Source: JACRCG01 sp964524835
GTDB lineage: Bacteria > Desulfobacterota > Desulfuromonadia > Geobacterales > Pseudopelobacteraceae
NCBI GenBank assembly: GCA_964524835.1
Contig: CAZGEG010000009.1
Coordinates: 1-64,000 of the forward strand
Direction of reading: 5' to 3'
Length of the DNA stretch: 64,000 nucleotides
Positions within the stretch are counted from its first letter, which is position 1. The number at the start of each line of letters is the position of its first letter. The position numbers and the translations under genes are program-made. The notes below the pieces were generated by a model that saw only the letters and a program-made list of their open reading frames with translations, was not told the DNA's origin and ran no database searches. Positions 44,298 through 53,061 of this stretch are shown here, one piece after another.

Positions 44298-45209
44298 ATG
44301 CGCTACGCTAAGCGCCCCTTCACCATTGCCGAACAGGCTTCCCGCCTCATTGATCGGGGGCTTGTCTGTAATGATCCCGTTCGGTTGGAAAAATACCTCG
44401 CCAATATCGGCTATTACCGTCTGAGTGCCTATTGGCATCCTTTTGAACTCCCTCCAAACGGCACTTCCCGCAATCATAATTTTCTGCTAGGTACCACCTT
44501 CGAAAAGGTGCTGAACCTGTATATCTTCGACCGCAAGCTGCGCCTGCTGGTAATGGAGGCTATAGAGCGTATCGAGGTGGCTGTGCGTACGCAGTGGGCA
44601 ACCGCACTTGCGATGAGGCATGGTAGCCATGCCCACATGGAGGCCAGTCTGTTTAGGGATCCATGGCGGCATGCCCGAGATCTGGAGAAGATCGCTACAG
44701 AGCTGGAAAAAAGCACAGAGCCCTTTGTCGTACATTATCGAAACCAGTATGATGAGCCGCCTTTACCGCCTATCTGGGCCATTGTTGAAACTATGACGCT
44801 CGGTACGCTTTCCAGATGGTTCAAAAATACCTGTGAAACTGCTGCCAAGAAGGAAGTTACCCAAGCCTTGGCTATGCCGACAATTGAGGTTCTGGAGCAG
44901 GTTCTGCACACACTCACTCCGATTAGAAATATATGTGCCCATCATGGTCGCCTCTGGAACCGTCGCTTTCCTATGGCCTTACCGGTTATCAGACGGTTGC
45001 GGGGGAGTCTGATCGCACCGGATGCTCCACACCATCAAGCCCGGCATCTATTCAATTATCTGGTGGTACTGTCGGCTTTGATGAATGCCATCAATCACAG
45101 AAGCAGCTGGACACGTCGTGTTATGGAATTTGTGGGTACACTGGATGAATCCGGACGGCGATCAATGGGTTTTCCGGATGACTGGCTTGAGCGGCAACCC
45201 TGGTGTTGA
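44298..45209 (+). CDS. Abi family protein (Abi_2, AbiF/AbiD type)
   Basis: A 303-residue protein of the Abi_2 family. The N-terminus (TIAEQASRLIDRGLVCND..., YYRLSAYWHPF) and middle (FDRKLRLLVMEAIERIEVAVRTQWA) are typical. RNICAHHGRLWNR at about 209-221 is a HEPN R-x(4-6)-H RNase motif. Such proteins cause abortive infection, probably by cutting RNA. I use ATG 44298, which lies just after the predicted RNA terminator; an upstream GTG falls inside the hairpin. The ribosome binding site is weak, which would keep expression low. It follows the Wadjet operon and completes a defence island. Confidence 0.85.
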   Translation: MRYAKRPFTIAEQASRLIDRGLVCNDPVRLEKYLANIGYYRLSAYWHPFELPPNGTSRNHNFLLGTTFEKVLNLYIFDRKLRLLVMEAIERIEVAVRTQWATALAMRHGSHAHMEASLFRDPWRHARDLEKIATELEKSTEPFVVHYRNQYDEPPLPPIWAIVETMTLGTLSRWFKNTCETAAKKEVTQALAMPTIEVLEQVLHTLTPIRNICAHHGRLWNRRFPMALPVIRRLRGSLIAPDAPHHQARHLFNYLVVLSALMNAINHRSSWTRRVMEFVGTLDESGRRSMGFPDDWLERQPWC

Positions 45210-45358
45210 TGGATAACTCGTAGAGTTTCATTTTTGAGAACAGGAGCGTGGCGCAGGGTCACGCTTGCTTAGTTGTTTTATTGCCACCACTACAACCACT
45301 TGCTACCCACTATCATCGTCATTTGTATAGAGTGTAAGTCCACTCAAAAGATTAATAA

Positions 45359-45386
45359 GAAAGGCCACTTGTTAAGGTGACCTTTC
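45359..45386. terminator. Hairpin between the convergent abi and higA genes
   Basis: GAAAGGCCAC (45359-45368) pairs with GTGACCTTTC (45377-45386) with one mismatch; the flanks are only moderately T-rich. It could stop transcription from both sides. Confidence 0.5.
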
Positions 45387-45406
45387 GCATTTCTAGAGTT
45401 TCAATT

Positions 45407-45697
45407 TCACGCCGCCATCTTCAAAGGCGTGATGTGCATCTCTGTTGTTCGTCTGGCAACTCTCAAATCATAGTCCGATTGCAGGTTAAGCCACAATACC
45501 GGCGATACTCCGTAATATGCCCCCAAGCGCAAGGCAGTGTCAGCCGTAATTGACCGCTTGCCGTTGACGATGGTGCTTATCCGCCCCGGTGGTACTCCGA
45601 TCTCACGAGCAAGGCGATTTATGCTGACACCCATAGGATTCAAGAAGTCTTCAAGCAGGATTTCACCGGGGTGTATGGGGTCAAGATAAGTGGTCAT
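45407..45697 (-). CDS. higA: HigA-type antitoxin, no HigB visible
   Basis: A 96-residue helix-turn-helix protein of the HigA/VapI group: DPIHPGEILLEDFLNPMGVSINRLAREIGVPPGRISTIVNGKRSIT followed by ALRLGAYYGVSPVLWLNLQ (motifs quoted in part: HPGEIL, RLAREIGVP). HigB toxins normally lie just upstream, but only 48 bp separate this start from the end of the flavodiiron gene. There is no good ribosome binding site, as if translation once depended on an upstream partner. It is probably an orphan left by deletion of higB. Confidence 0.85.
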   Translation of the reverse strand: MTTYLDPIHPGEILLEDFLNPMGVSINRLAREIGVPPGRISTIVNGKRSITADTALRLGAYYGVSPVLWLNLQSDYDLRVARRTTEMHITPLKMAA

Positions 45698-45745
45698 AGT
45701 GCCCGCTTCATCTTTGTAATCAGGATTTACAAATCAAACAAATTC

Positions 45746-46936
45746 TTATCTGGCCGCCACCGCTTCAGCCGCCGCCCGTCCGAGCGCCTCGCACTGCTCA
45801 AGGGTTTCCGGTTTCGGCGAAAACTGTGCCCGCACCGTATCACCCACCAGCTTGAAGCCCAGGCTCTTCAAGCGGTCCTCCGCCATCTTGCAGGCCTCGC
45901 CGCTCCAGCCGTAGCTGCCGAAGATTCCCGCCAGATTGGTCTTCAGCGTTACGGTGCTGAGATAGGCCAGCACTTCCCACATCGGCTTGGCTATATCGCG
46001 ATTGAACGTCGGGATACCGAAAATCAGGGCATCGGCTTCTTCCATCAGGTTGCGCAGTTCGCCGGCGTTAAGGCTGTTGATATGGTAGCTGGCGACCTCT
46101 ATTCCCCTCCCTGAAGCACCTGCGGCGACTGCTTGAGCCATCCTTTCGGTGCTGCCATGGGGTGAAAGGAACAGAAGAACTATTTTTTTGCTCTGTGACG
46201 TCGGCTTGCTCCAGCTTTCAAACTGCTGAATAACCTTCCACGGGTCCTTCCGGATGATCGGCCCGTGGCTCGGGCAGATCATGTCGATCACGTCGTGGCG
46301 GATCTTCTCGACGGCTGACAGAACCTTGTCCTTGAAGGGGCGGAAAATGCAATCGAAATAGAAATGGCGCGCAGAGGTAAAATCATCCACCTCGTCGTTG
46401 AAGATGCGTCCGGTCTGCCAGTAGTGGGCTGCAAACGCATCGCAGGAAAAGAGGATCTTTTCCTCTTCCAGCCGTGTGAAGATTGTGTCGGGCCAGTGGA
46501 GGAACGGGGCTGAGATAAAGCGGAGTGTACGCCCCCCCAGATCGAGGGTGTCTCCGTCTTTAACGGTCTGGCAGGCAATCGGCTTGAGGAGAATATTGCC
46601 GAGAAAATTCCTGGCGGACGACGAGCAGTAGACGACTGCCTGCGGTGCCTGTTCCAGCAGGTACGACAGTGAGCCGGAGTGGTCGTGCTCGGTATGGTTG
46701 ACGATTATATAATCGATGGTTTTTGGGTCTACCAGCGATCTGACCTTATCCATATATTCGTCAACAAACTTACCTTCGACGGTATCGATAAGAACGGTTT
46801 TGTCCGATCCTTTCAGCAGATAGGCATTGTAACTGGTGCCATGTTCCGTCGGGAAAAGATCGTCAAAGACCCGCAGGTCCGGATCCTCTGATCCGATCCA
46901 GTAGAGCCCCTGTTTTATTTCTATCGGACCCAGCAT
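45746..46936 (-). CDS. Flavodiiron protein (FprA/ROO type)
   Basis: A 396-residue cytoplasmic enzyme that reduces O2 to water or NO to N2O. The N-terminal metallo-beta-lactamase domain has the diiron motif HTEHDH (81-86), and further ligands follow (HWPDT region, SHGP). From about residue 255 a flavodoxin domain binds FMN (LFLSPHGSTERMAQAV). No rubredoxin domain is fused. GGAG upstream supports ATG 46936. Two palindromes lie 67-111 bp upstream and may bind an NO- or redox-sensing regulator. Confidence 0.92.
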   Translation of the reverse strand: MLGPIEIKQGLYWIGSEDPDLRVFDDLFPTEHGTSYNAYLLKGSDKTVLIDTVEGKFVDEYMDKVRSLVDPKTIDYIIVNHTEHDHSGSLSYLLEQAPQAVVYCSSSARNFLGNILLKPIACQTVKDGDTLDLGGRTLRFISAPFLHWPDTIFTRLEEEKILFSCDAFAAHYWQTGRIFNDEVDDFTSARHFYFDCIFRPFKDKVLSAVEKIRHDVIDMICPSHGPIIRKDPWKVIQQFESWSKPTSQSKKIVLLFLSPHGSTERMAQAVAAGASGRGIEVASYHINSLNAGELRNLMEEADALIFGIPTFNRDIAKPMWEVLAYLSTVTLKTNLAGIFGSYGWSGEACKMAEDRLKSLGFKLVGDTVRAQFSPKPETLEQCEALGRAAAEAVAAR

Positions 46937-47002
46937 AGCGTGGTATCTCCTTTTTTTGCGTGCAACAATCCGCAGCGGTGAGGTGGCTGCATGCTCAAAT
47001 GT

Positions 47003-47020
47003 ATTCTGATATGTCAGAAT
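47003..47020. promoter_or_regulatory. Palindrome upstream of the flavodiiron gene, copy A
   Basis: ATTCTGA-TATG-TCAGAAT, a perfect 7-bp inverted repeat. It lies in the 180-bp divergent region between the flavodiiron and HEAT-repeat genes. Confidence 0.6.
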
Positions 47021-47031
47021 CGGCTTGCAAT

Positions 47032-47047
47032 ATATCAGAACTGATAT
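47032..47047. promoter_or_regulatory. Palindrome upstream of the flavodiiron gene, copy B
   Basis: ATATCAG-AA-CTGATAT, a perfect 7-bp inverted repeat, centred 28 bp from copy A and sharing the TCAGA/TCTGA element. Confidence 0.6.
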
Positions 47048-47116
47048 CTCGACTACAAGCTGCAAATAGTCACTTTACAATTGTTTTGACGCCCTGATTC
47101 TGCTACACAGGTCGGT

Positions 47117-47698
47117 ATGAAAGAAAACGTCCGTTCACGCATAAACATGCTGAAACCATTGCTGAAAGACCCCGTGCCCGGTGTCAGGAGCGCGGCAGCC
47201 GAGGCAATTGAAAAGCTGGAAGCGACCAGCAGTGTTACCGGAATCATTGCCACGCTGAAAACCGGGGATATGGGAGCCCGGGTCGGCGCCATCTATGCCC
47301 TGGGCGAGATCGGCGGGGAGCAGGTTCTTCCGCCGCTTGTTTATTGTGCCGGGCGGTCCGAAGTCGATATCCGTTCGGCGGCCGCAGCGGCACTGGGGAG
47401 GTTGGCCCTGCCGGCGGCATTCGCGACCCTGGTGGAGCTTCTCGGTGACGAAAGCCCGACCGTTCAGGGTCGGGCGATAGCTGCGCTGCGGAACTTCCCG
47501 GCCACACCGGATGTTTTCAACAAACTGCGCCCCTTCCTGAGTGCAAGTGACGGTGTGCTGGAAGCCGAAGCGGCATTAACCCTTGCAGAGCTCAATGACC
47601 AGTATTCACTCTGTCAGATACGTGAACTCCTGTCTTCGCATCATGCCTCAACCCGCCAGGCGGCAGCGACTGCCCTCAGCATTATTCCCCTTCAGTAG
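47117..47698 (+). CDS. HEAT-repeat protein
   Basis: A 193-residue all-helical protein made of PBS-lyase-type HEAT repeats (for example DPVPGVRSAAAEAIEKL, GARVGAIYALGEIG, DIRSAAAAALGRL, TVQGRAIAALRNF). It would be a cytoplasmic protein-binding scaffold. It converges on the HD-GYP gene with a 7-bp overlap of the 3' ends. It resembles the HEAT part of the 534-residue protein nearby, and the two may share partners. Confidence 0.82.
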   Translation: MKENVRSRINMLKPLLKDPVPGVRSAAAEAIEKLEATSSVTGIIATLKTGDMGARVGAIYALGEIGGEQVLPPLVYCAGRSEVDIRSAAAAALGRLALPAAFATLVELLGDESPTVQGRAIAALRNFPATPDVFNKLRPFLSASDGVLEAEAALTLAELNDQYSLCQIRELLSSHHASTRQAAATALSIIPLQ

Positions 47699-49083
47699 TG
47701 CCCACGCGCAATAAGCCGTCCGATATCGATGTTTTTAAGCAGCGGGTCGACTACAGCCACTATCCGGGCGTACTGTATCCCGTCCGGACCGACCAGAGGC
47801 TGCTCGCGCGGTGCCGCTAAAGTCGCGCCTTCGCCGTCAATCAGTACGCGCACCAGCGGCGAACTTTCATCCAACGGGTTGGGGCGGGACACTATTGCAA
47901 CCTCGTTGGTATCGAGCCGCACCAGCGTTCCGACCGGATAGTTGCCCATCATTTCCACAAAGCGCTCAACAATGTTCCCGTCCAGAATTGTGTTTGTCAG
48001 TTTCTGCATCTCGTTCAAGGCCGTCCTCGGGTTGACCGGATGCTGGTAGACACGCAGCGTTGTAATCGCATCATAGGTATCGGCGATGGCAACAATGTCA
48101 ATCATCTGGTTGAACGGGAGCTTGCTTGCCCATTCAGGATAGCCGCTCCGGTTGAAGTGCAGGTGATGGCCCAGCACAACCGAGGAAATATGGGGTGCCA
48201 TCCCTTCCATCTCCCGGATGATTTTCGACCCGAGTTCAGGGTGTCGCTTCATCTCGTCAAATTCTTCGCTGGAAAGCTTTCCCGGCTTGTTCAGGATCGC
48301 CTTTGGAATCATGGTCTTGCCGATGTCATGGAGCTGTCCCGCAATCCCCAGATCCCTGACGGCGGCTTCATTCAGGCCTAGAGTAGATCCCAGCGCCATC
48401 GACAGGACGCCGACATTAACGCAATGATTAAAGGTGTAGTTGTCGTAATCCTTGATCATGGTCAAGCCCAGCAGCGCCGATGGATCCTGCATGGTTATCC
48501 CGGCCATCTGGTCAACAACCTCTATAAGCGGGGCGCTGTTCGGTATGCGGCCCCGTTCAATGTCGCGGCAGATTGTCCTGATGGCAGAGAGGGCCCTGTT
48601 GTATGTTTCAATATGATCACCATCGGTTTCGCCTTCAATCTCATCGTCCGATGGATTAAAACTTTCGTCACCTTGACGGACGAGTGAAACATGGGTGATC
48701 CCCCCTTCCGCCATCTGGCGTGTAAGGGCCTCAAAACGTACGCCCTTGGTGGAAAAGAGCTTGACGAACACCTCCAGCTCATCAAAGCTGAGCGACGGGG
48801 ACACCGCAATACGGCTGATCTCCTTCTCCAGCATCCGGTTCGTCAGGTCGGCGATGGCAGCCGAAGGTGCGATGAAGAGGTGATCGTCAAAGAACATGAT
48901 GCCGTCGATCAATCCCCAGGAAATCTGTTCCTCTCCGCCGAGAGCCGAAGTCAGGATTCTATACAGCTCCGTGAGAGGCTGCCTGATCGCCGGGTGTGAT
49001 GCTGGGTAAAAGGCTATTCCTTTAACCGCTCCGGAAAAAAGCGTTACCAGTCTGAGCGCATTCGGCTTGTCAAGAGATCCCAT
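47692..49083 (-). CDS. HD-GYP domain phosphodiesterase
   Basis: A 463-residue protein with an N-terminal domain of about 150 residues and a C-terminal HD-GYP domain. The HD motif HDIGK and HHLHFNRSGYP are intact, so hydrolysis of c-di-GMP or a related dinucleotide is expected. The N-terminal domain (FYPASHP..., DGIMFFDDHLF) looks like that of the HEAT protein encoded just upstream. The start at ATG 49083 has GGGAG upstream; it overlaps the preceding gene by 14 bp, so the two are co-translated. No membrane segment is seen. Confidence 0.85.
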   Translation of the reverse strand: MGSLDKPNALRLVTLFSGAVKGIAFYPASHPAIRQPLTELYRILTSALGGEEQISWGLIDGIMFFDDHLFIAPSAAIADLTNRMLEKEISRIAVSPSLSFDELEVFVKLFSTKGVRFEALTRQMAEGGITHVSLVRQGDESFNPSDDEIEGETDGDHIETYNRALSAIRTICRDIERGRIPNSAPLIEVVDQMAGITMQDPSALLGLTMIKDYDNYTFNHCVNVGVLSMALGSTLGLNEAAVRDLGIAGQLHDIGKTMIPKAILNKPGKLSSEEFDEMKRHPELGSKIIREMEGMAPHISSVVLGHHLHFNRSGYPEWASKLPFNQMIDIVAIADTYDAITTLRVYQHPVNPRTALNEMQKLTNTILDGNIVERFVEMMGNYPVGTLVRLDTNEVAIVSRPNPLDESSPLVRVLIDGEGATLAAPREQPLVGPDGIQYARIVAVVDPLLKNIDIGRLIARGHY

Positions 49084-50674
49084 CGGGTCTCCCTTCCGTT
49101 CTTTCAATCATTGCTACCGCATCCGAGCAGGCAGAGCCGAGTTCCCCGCCGCCGGAAACCAGTTTTTTAAGGGCCGGCACTGCTCTGACATCGCCCAGCC
49201 TGCCCAGGCATGATGCTATAGCCGCTTTCAGCAGCTTCCCCCGCGCAGCAGCCAGTAGATGCCATTCATCGAGGAGTGTAACAAGATGCGGCGTTACCTG
49301 CCGGTCGCCGACCAGGGCGATGGCTGCCAGTGCATCGATTTTGAGCGGGAGTGACGTTAAAAACAGGTCTCTCGATAACACGATTTTCATGAGTTCGGGC
49401 AATGCCGCCCTGCTTTTCATACCGCCCAGTGAAGCGATTGCCTGGGGATGCAGAGCCGGATCTGAACCGCGAAGGACGCCCAGAACAGCGTCTTCGGCCT
49501 CAGGCCCGCCGAGCTGTGCCAAGCTGCGGATGGCTTCCTTCTGTACGCGGATATCCGGAAACTGCAGGCATTTCTTCAGCGCCGGAAGCGCCTCGCGGCT
49601 TGCGATGGTTCCCAGGATGGCACAGATATTCCGTATGATGAACCAGCGGGAGTCTTGCAGCAGGCCCAGAAGCGAAGGGACTGCCGCCTCGCCCACCCCC
49701 CCCAGCATGGTGGCAAGCGTCTTTCTGACCTTGAGGCTGTTGGTACGCCCCATCAGCTCGACCGCCGCCGTGATGGCGGCAGCGCCTCCGGTTTTGAAAA
49801 CCGCCCGCAGGGCTCGCTCCGATACCCCCTTGCCCTGTTCGATCCGTTCGAACACCGCTTGCAGGACTTCACTACCGGCGATAATCTGTTCAATCGCGCC
49901 TTGTGCGTACCCGCGCATGCTTTCGCTGCGGCTTTCGTCTCCGGCGTGGCCGGCAAGCAGATCAATCAAAGGGAAAAGCAGGGATGTTTCACCGAGCGTG
50001 TGAAGATCGTCAGTATAGCCAACCGCGTGCCGGACCAGTATCAGGTAGCTGTCTTCATCAACGCAGGCTGTCAATCGGTCAAGAAGGGTCCGGAGCTGCT
50101 GTTCCGGTGAAGATTCATCCGCTTGGGCGGGCTGCTGTGCCGCTGCCGGCGCAGCTGCTTCGCCGGTTTCGGCGTCATCTATCCCCTGTGGAACAATGCC
50201 GCTCTGTTCTATCGTGTGGCGTTTTCTCCGGATGGCCGCCAGATCGAACTCGTTGGCCCAGATGGTGCGAATGCCGCGCGAGGCCATCATCGCGTCGATC
50301 CCGCCGGATTGCTGGATCTCTTCGGGAGGCAGGCAGAGGAGTTTGCAGAGTTCGAGCAGGTCTTCCTGGAACAGGTCGGAAGTAAAAGTAATTTTCTGAA
50401 CCCGGCGCACAAAAAGCTCATAGGCAAGAGCGGTCGTCACCCCCGAGGCGTCCTTGAGAAATTCGCCATCCGGGAAGCTGAAGCCGGTGCGGCCGCAGGC
50501 GAGTGAAAGCGTATTGCCGTCGAGCTGCTCCTGCAGTGCTGAATGGGCCAGGGTCAGGCTGTTGCGCCGGGTCGGATGCCCTTTCGGATAAAACCTCCAC
50601 GCCCTCACGGCGCGATAAAAGGTTCCGAGCGCATCAAGTATTCCCTGGGTTGTTGGTGGTCGATAGAAATCCAT
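49070..50674 (-). CDS. HEAT-repeat protein with shared N-terminal domain
   Basis: A 534-residue protein. Residues about 15-140 (FYPKGHPTRRNSL..., FSFPDGEFL) resemble the N-terminus of the HD-GYP protein. A Pro/Ala-rich linker follows (about 165-190), then a long HEAT array (about 195-525: VRKTLATMLGGVG, IRNICAILGTIAS, VQKEAIRSLAQLGG). AAGGA precedes ATG 50674. It is upstream of and overlaps the HD-GYP gene, suggesting a sensor-scaffold that works with the phosphodiesterase. The function is not established. Confidence 0.75.
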   Translation of the reverse strand: MDFYRPPTTQGILDALGTFYRAVRAWRFYPKGHPTRRNSLTLAHSALQEQLDGNTLSLACGRTGFSFPDGEFLKDASGVTTALAYELFVRRVQKITFTSDLFQEDLLELCKLLCLPPEEIQQSGGIDAMMASRGIRTIWANEFDLAAIRRKRHTIEQSGIVPQGIDDAETGEAAAPAAAQQPAQADESSPEQQLRTLLDRLTACVDEDSYLILVRHAVGYTDDLHTLGETSLLFPLIDLLAGHAGDESRSESMRGYAQGAIEQIIAGSEVLQAVFERIEQGKGVSERALRAVFKTGGAAAITAAVELMGRTNSLKVRKTLATMLGGVGEAAVPSLLGLLQDSRWFIIRNICAILGTIASREALPALKKCLQFPDIRVQKEAIRSLAQLGGPEAEDAVLGVLRGSDPALHPQAIASLGGMKSRAALPELMKIVLSRDLFLTSLPLKIDALAAIALVGDRQVTPHLVTLLDEWHLLAAARGKLLKAAIASCLGRLGDVRAVPALKKLVSGGGELGSACSDAVAMIERTEGRPDGIS

Positions 50675-50781
50675 TGCCGTTCCTTGTATTAAAGCTCGGA
50701 ATTATGCCATACTGCGCCGAAAATGTCTTTCCCAAAATTCATTATGGTCATGCAGCGCCTATTAACATACGCGAGGGGTGT

Positions 50782-52134
50782 ATGAAGCAGAAAACGATCT
50801 TTACCTGCCAGAAATGCGGCAGCCAGTCCCCCAAATGGCTTGGCAAATGTCCCGACTGCGGCTCCTGGAACAGCCTGGTGGAGGAGGCGGTCGTCAAGAT
50901 TTCCCATGCGGCCCGCCCGACAGGAGGGACACTCCCCATACCGATCTGTGATGTTCCCCCTCAAGCGGAGACCCGCAGGCCGACCGGCATCGGGGAGCTC
51001 GACCGGGTTCTGGGAGGCGGCATCGTCCCCGGCTCACTGGTGCTGATCGGCGGCGATCCCGGCATCGGCAAATCGACACTGCTGCTGCAGGCGATGCATA
51101 CTTTGGCAGAGGAAGCGGGAAAGGTGCTTTATGTGTCGGGCGAGGAGTCCGCTTCCCAGACCAGGCTGAGGGGCGAACGGCTCGGTGCGTCAAGCAGGAA
51201 CCTGCTGATCCTGGCGGAAAATTCGCTTGAGGCTATCCTGGCTCAGGCAGCCGCTCTGAAGCCTGCGGCAATGGTGGTTGACTCGATCCAGACCGTCTGG
51301 ACCTCGGCACTCGAATCGGCTCCCGGCAGCGTCAGCCAGGTGCGGGAATCGGCCGGCAAGCTCATGCTGCTCGCCAAGGGGAGTGATATCCCGATATTCA
51401 TCGTCGGCCACGTGACCAAGGATGGCTCGATTGCCGGCCCGCGGGTGCTGGAGCACATGGTAGACACGGTACTCTATTTCGAGGGGGACGGCAGCCACCC
51501 GTTCCGCATTCTGCGTGCGGTGAAAAACCGCTTCGGCTCGACCAATGAGATCGGTGTCTTCGAGATGAAGCAGGAAGGGCTGTGCGGGGTGGCGAATCCT
51601 TCGGAACTATTCCTTTCCGAGCGCCCCCTCGGTGTCTCCGGCTCGGTTGTCACCACCTCGCTGGAGGGGAGCCGGCCGCTGCTGGTCGAGCTTCAGGCGC
51701 TGGTGACCCCGTCATCCTACGGTGTTCCCCGCCGGACGACCATCGGCGTCGACCATAATCGCCTGGCTTTGCTGGTCGCGGTGCTGGAGAAGAAGGTCGG
51801 CCTGCATATGGCCGGACAGGATATTTTTCTGAATGCTGCCGGCGGGGCGCGGCTGAACGAGCCGGCAGCCGACCTGGCGATGATCATGGCGGTTGCCTCC
51901 AGCCATCTGGACAAGGCCATCCCCCCGGATACGGTGGTATTCGGCGAAGTCGGTCTGGCTGGGGAGGTGCGTGCCGTCACCCAGCCGGAATTGCGCATCG
52001 CCGAGGCTGAAAAGCTCGGCTTCAAGCGCTGCATCATTCCGGACGGCAGTCTGAAGCGCCTGAAAAAACGGGGTATCAAGCTGGAGGGGGTTTCAACGGT
52101 TCAAGGTGCGATGGATTTAATCTTTGAAACGTGA
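50782..52134 (+). CDS. radA: DNA repair protein RadA
   Basis: A 450-residue RecA-like ATPase that helps branch migration in recombination. It has the N-terminal C4 zinc finger (CQKCGSQSPKWLGKCPDC), Walker A GGDPGIGKST, the RadA-specific KNRFGSTNEIGVF motif and a C-terminal Lon-protease-like domain (GGARLNEPAADLAM). ATG 50782 follows GAGGGG. It is divergent from the HEAT/HD-GYP genes. Confidence 0.96.
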   Translation: MKQKTIFTCQKCGSQSPKWLGKCPDCGSWNSLVEEAVVKISHAARPTGGTLPIPICDVPPQAETRRPTGIGELDRVLGGGIVPGSLVLIGGDPGIGKSTLLLQAMHTLAEEAGKVLYVSGEESASQTRLRGERLGASSRNLLILAENSLEAILAQAAALKPAAMVVDSIQTVWTSALESAPGSVSQVRESAGKLMLLAKGSDIPIFIVGHVTKDGSIAGPRVLEHMVDTVLYFEGDGSHPFRILRAVKNRFGSTNEIGVFEMKQEGLCGVANPSELFLSERPLGVSGSVVTTSLEGSRPLLVELQALVTPSSYGVPRRTTIGVDHNRLALLVAVLEKKVGLHMAGQDIFLNAAGGARLNEPAADLAMIMAVASSHLDKAIPPDTVVFGEVGLAGEVRAVTQPELRIAEAEKLGFKRCIIPDGSLKRLKKRGIKLEGVSTVQGAMDLIFET

Positions 52135-52176
52135 CCGGACTGGGTGGGAAAAATTTAGGGGTATTTCGGGAAAAAC

Positions 52177-52968
52177 ATGCCTGCTGCGAATATCAGATTA
52201 AGCCAAAACCACCTGGATTATTTGTATGAAACGGAATTCACCGTTCAGCCGTACGAAGCCGACCAGCACAACTTTGCCCGGCCGGTAGCGCTGCTCAACT
52301 ACCTGCAGTCCGCTGCCGGAATACATGCGGCACGGTTGGGAGTCGCGGTATCGGACCTGCGCAAAAGCGGTCACACCTGGGTGCTGTCGCGGGTTCATCT
52401 TGCCATGGAGCGCTACCCCCGCGGAGGGCGTACGGTTCGGGTACGGACCTGGCCCGCCACGAGAGACAGGCTCTTCACGGTAAGGGATTTTCAGCTGTTC
52501 GACACCGCCGCGGTTTTGATCGGCAGGGCGACGACCTCCTGGGCGGTATTGAATCTTGAAACCCGAAGGCCTGTGAAACTGGCGGACGTGCTGCCACAGT
52601 ACCCGATAAACCCCGAGCGGTCGTTACACGACATGTTCGGCACGCTCCCCCAGCTTGAAAAACCAGACTATGAATTGCGCCTGCCGGTGTTGCGGGGAGA
52701 TCTGGACATCAACCGGCATGTGAACAATACGGTCTATGCCGGATGGGCGCTGGAGACAATCCCGGAGGAAGTGGACAGCAGCTGTTTTCTTGCCGGAATC
52801 GAAATTGATTTCCGCGCCGAGGCTCTCTACGGCGACTCCATCGTTGCCCGCACGGCAAGGGGGGCAGAGGAGGGATGTTTCATTCACCGCATCGAGAATG
52901 TGAGTGACGGACGGGAGGTGGCCCGGCTTCGGACGCACTGGAGAACTCTGGCCCCCGGAGCTCATTGA
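52177..52968 (+). CDS. Acyl-ACP thioesterase
   Basis: A 263-residue double-hotdog thioesterase related to plant FatA/FatB. The second hotdog carries the catalytic region DINRHVNNTVYAGWALETIP with the Asn and His of the family. It would release free fatty acids from acyl-carrier protein in the cytoplasm. It follows radA by 42 bp and is probably in the same transcript. Confidence 0.85.
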   Translation: MPAANIRLSQNHLDYLYETEFTVQPYEADQHNFARPVALLNYLQSAAGIHAARLGVAVSDLRKSGHTWVLSRVHLAMERYPRGGRTVRVRTWPATRDRLFTVRDFQLFDTAAVLIGRATTSWAVLNLETRRPVKLADVLPQYPINPERSLHDMFGTLPQLEKPDYELRLPVLRGDLDINRHVNNTVYAGWALETIPEEVDSSCFLAGIEIDFRAEALYGDSIVARTARGAEEGCFIHRIENVSDGREVARLRTHWRTLAPGAH

Positions 52969-53011
52969 CCCTTCAGCGCACAGAAATATTTTGACCTCCC
53001 CCCCACCGTAT

Positions 53012-53037
53012 GTTATATCAAGATAAGTTGATATAAC
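53012..53037 (+). promoter_or_regulatory. Palindromic operator upstream of the ArsR-methyltransferase gene
   Basis: GTTATATCAA-N6-TTGATATAAC is a perfect 10-bp inverted repeat. A related half-site TTGATTTAAC lies at 53051-53060, just before the start codon. The position suits autoregulation by the ArsR-family product; SahR-type regulators use AT-rich palindromes of this sort. Confidence 0.75.
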
Positions 53038-53061
53038 GAAACCGTTCAAATTGATTTAACT

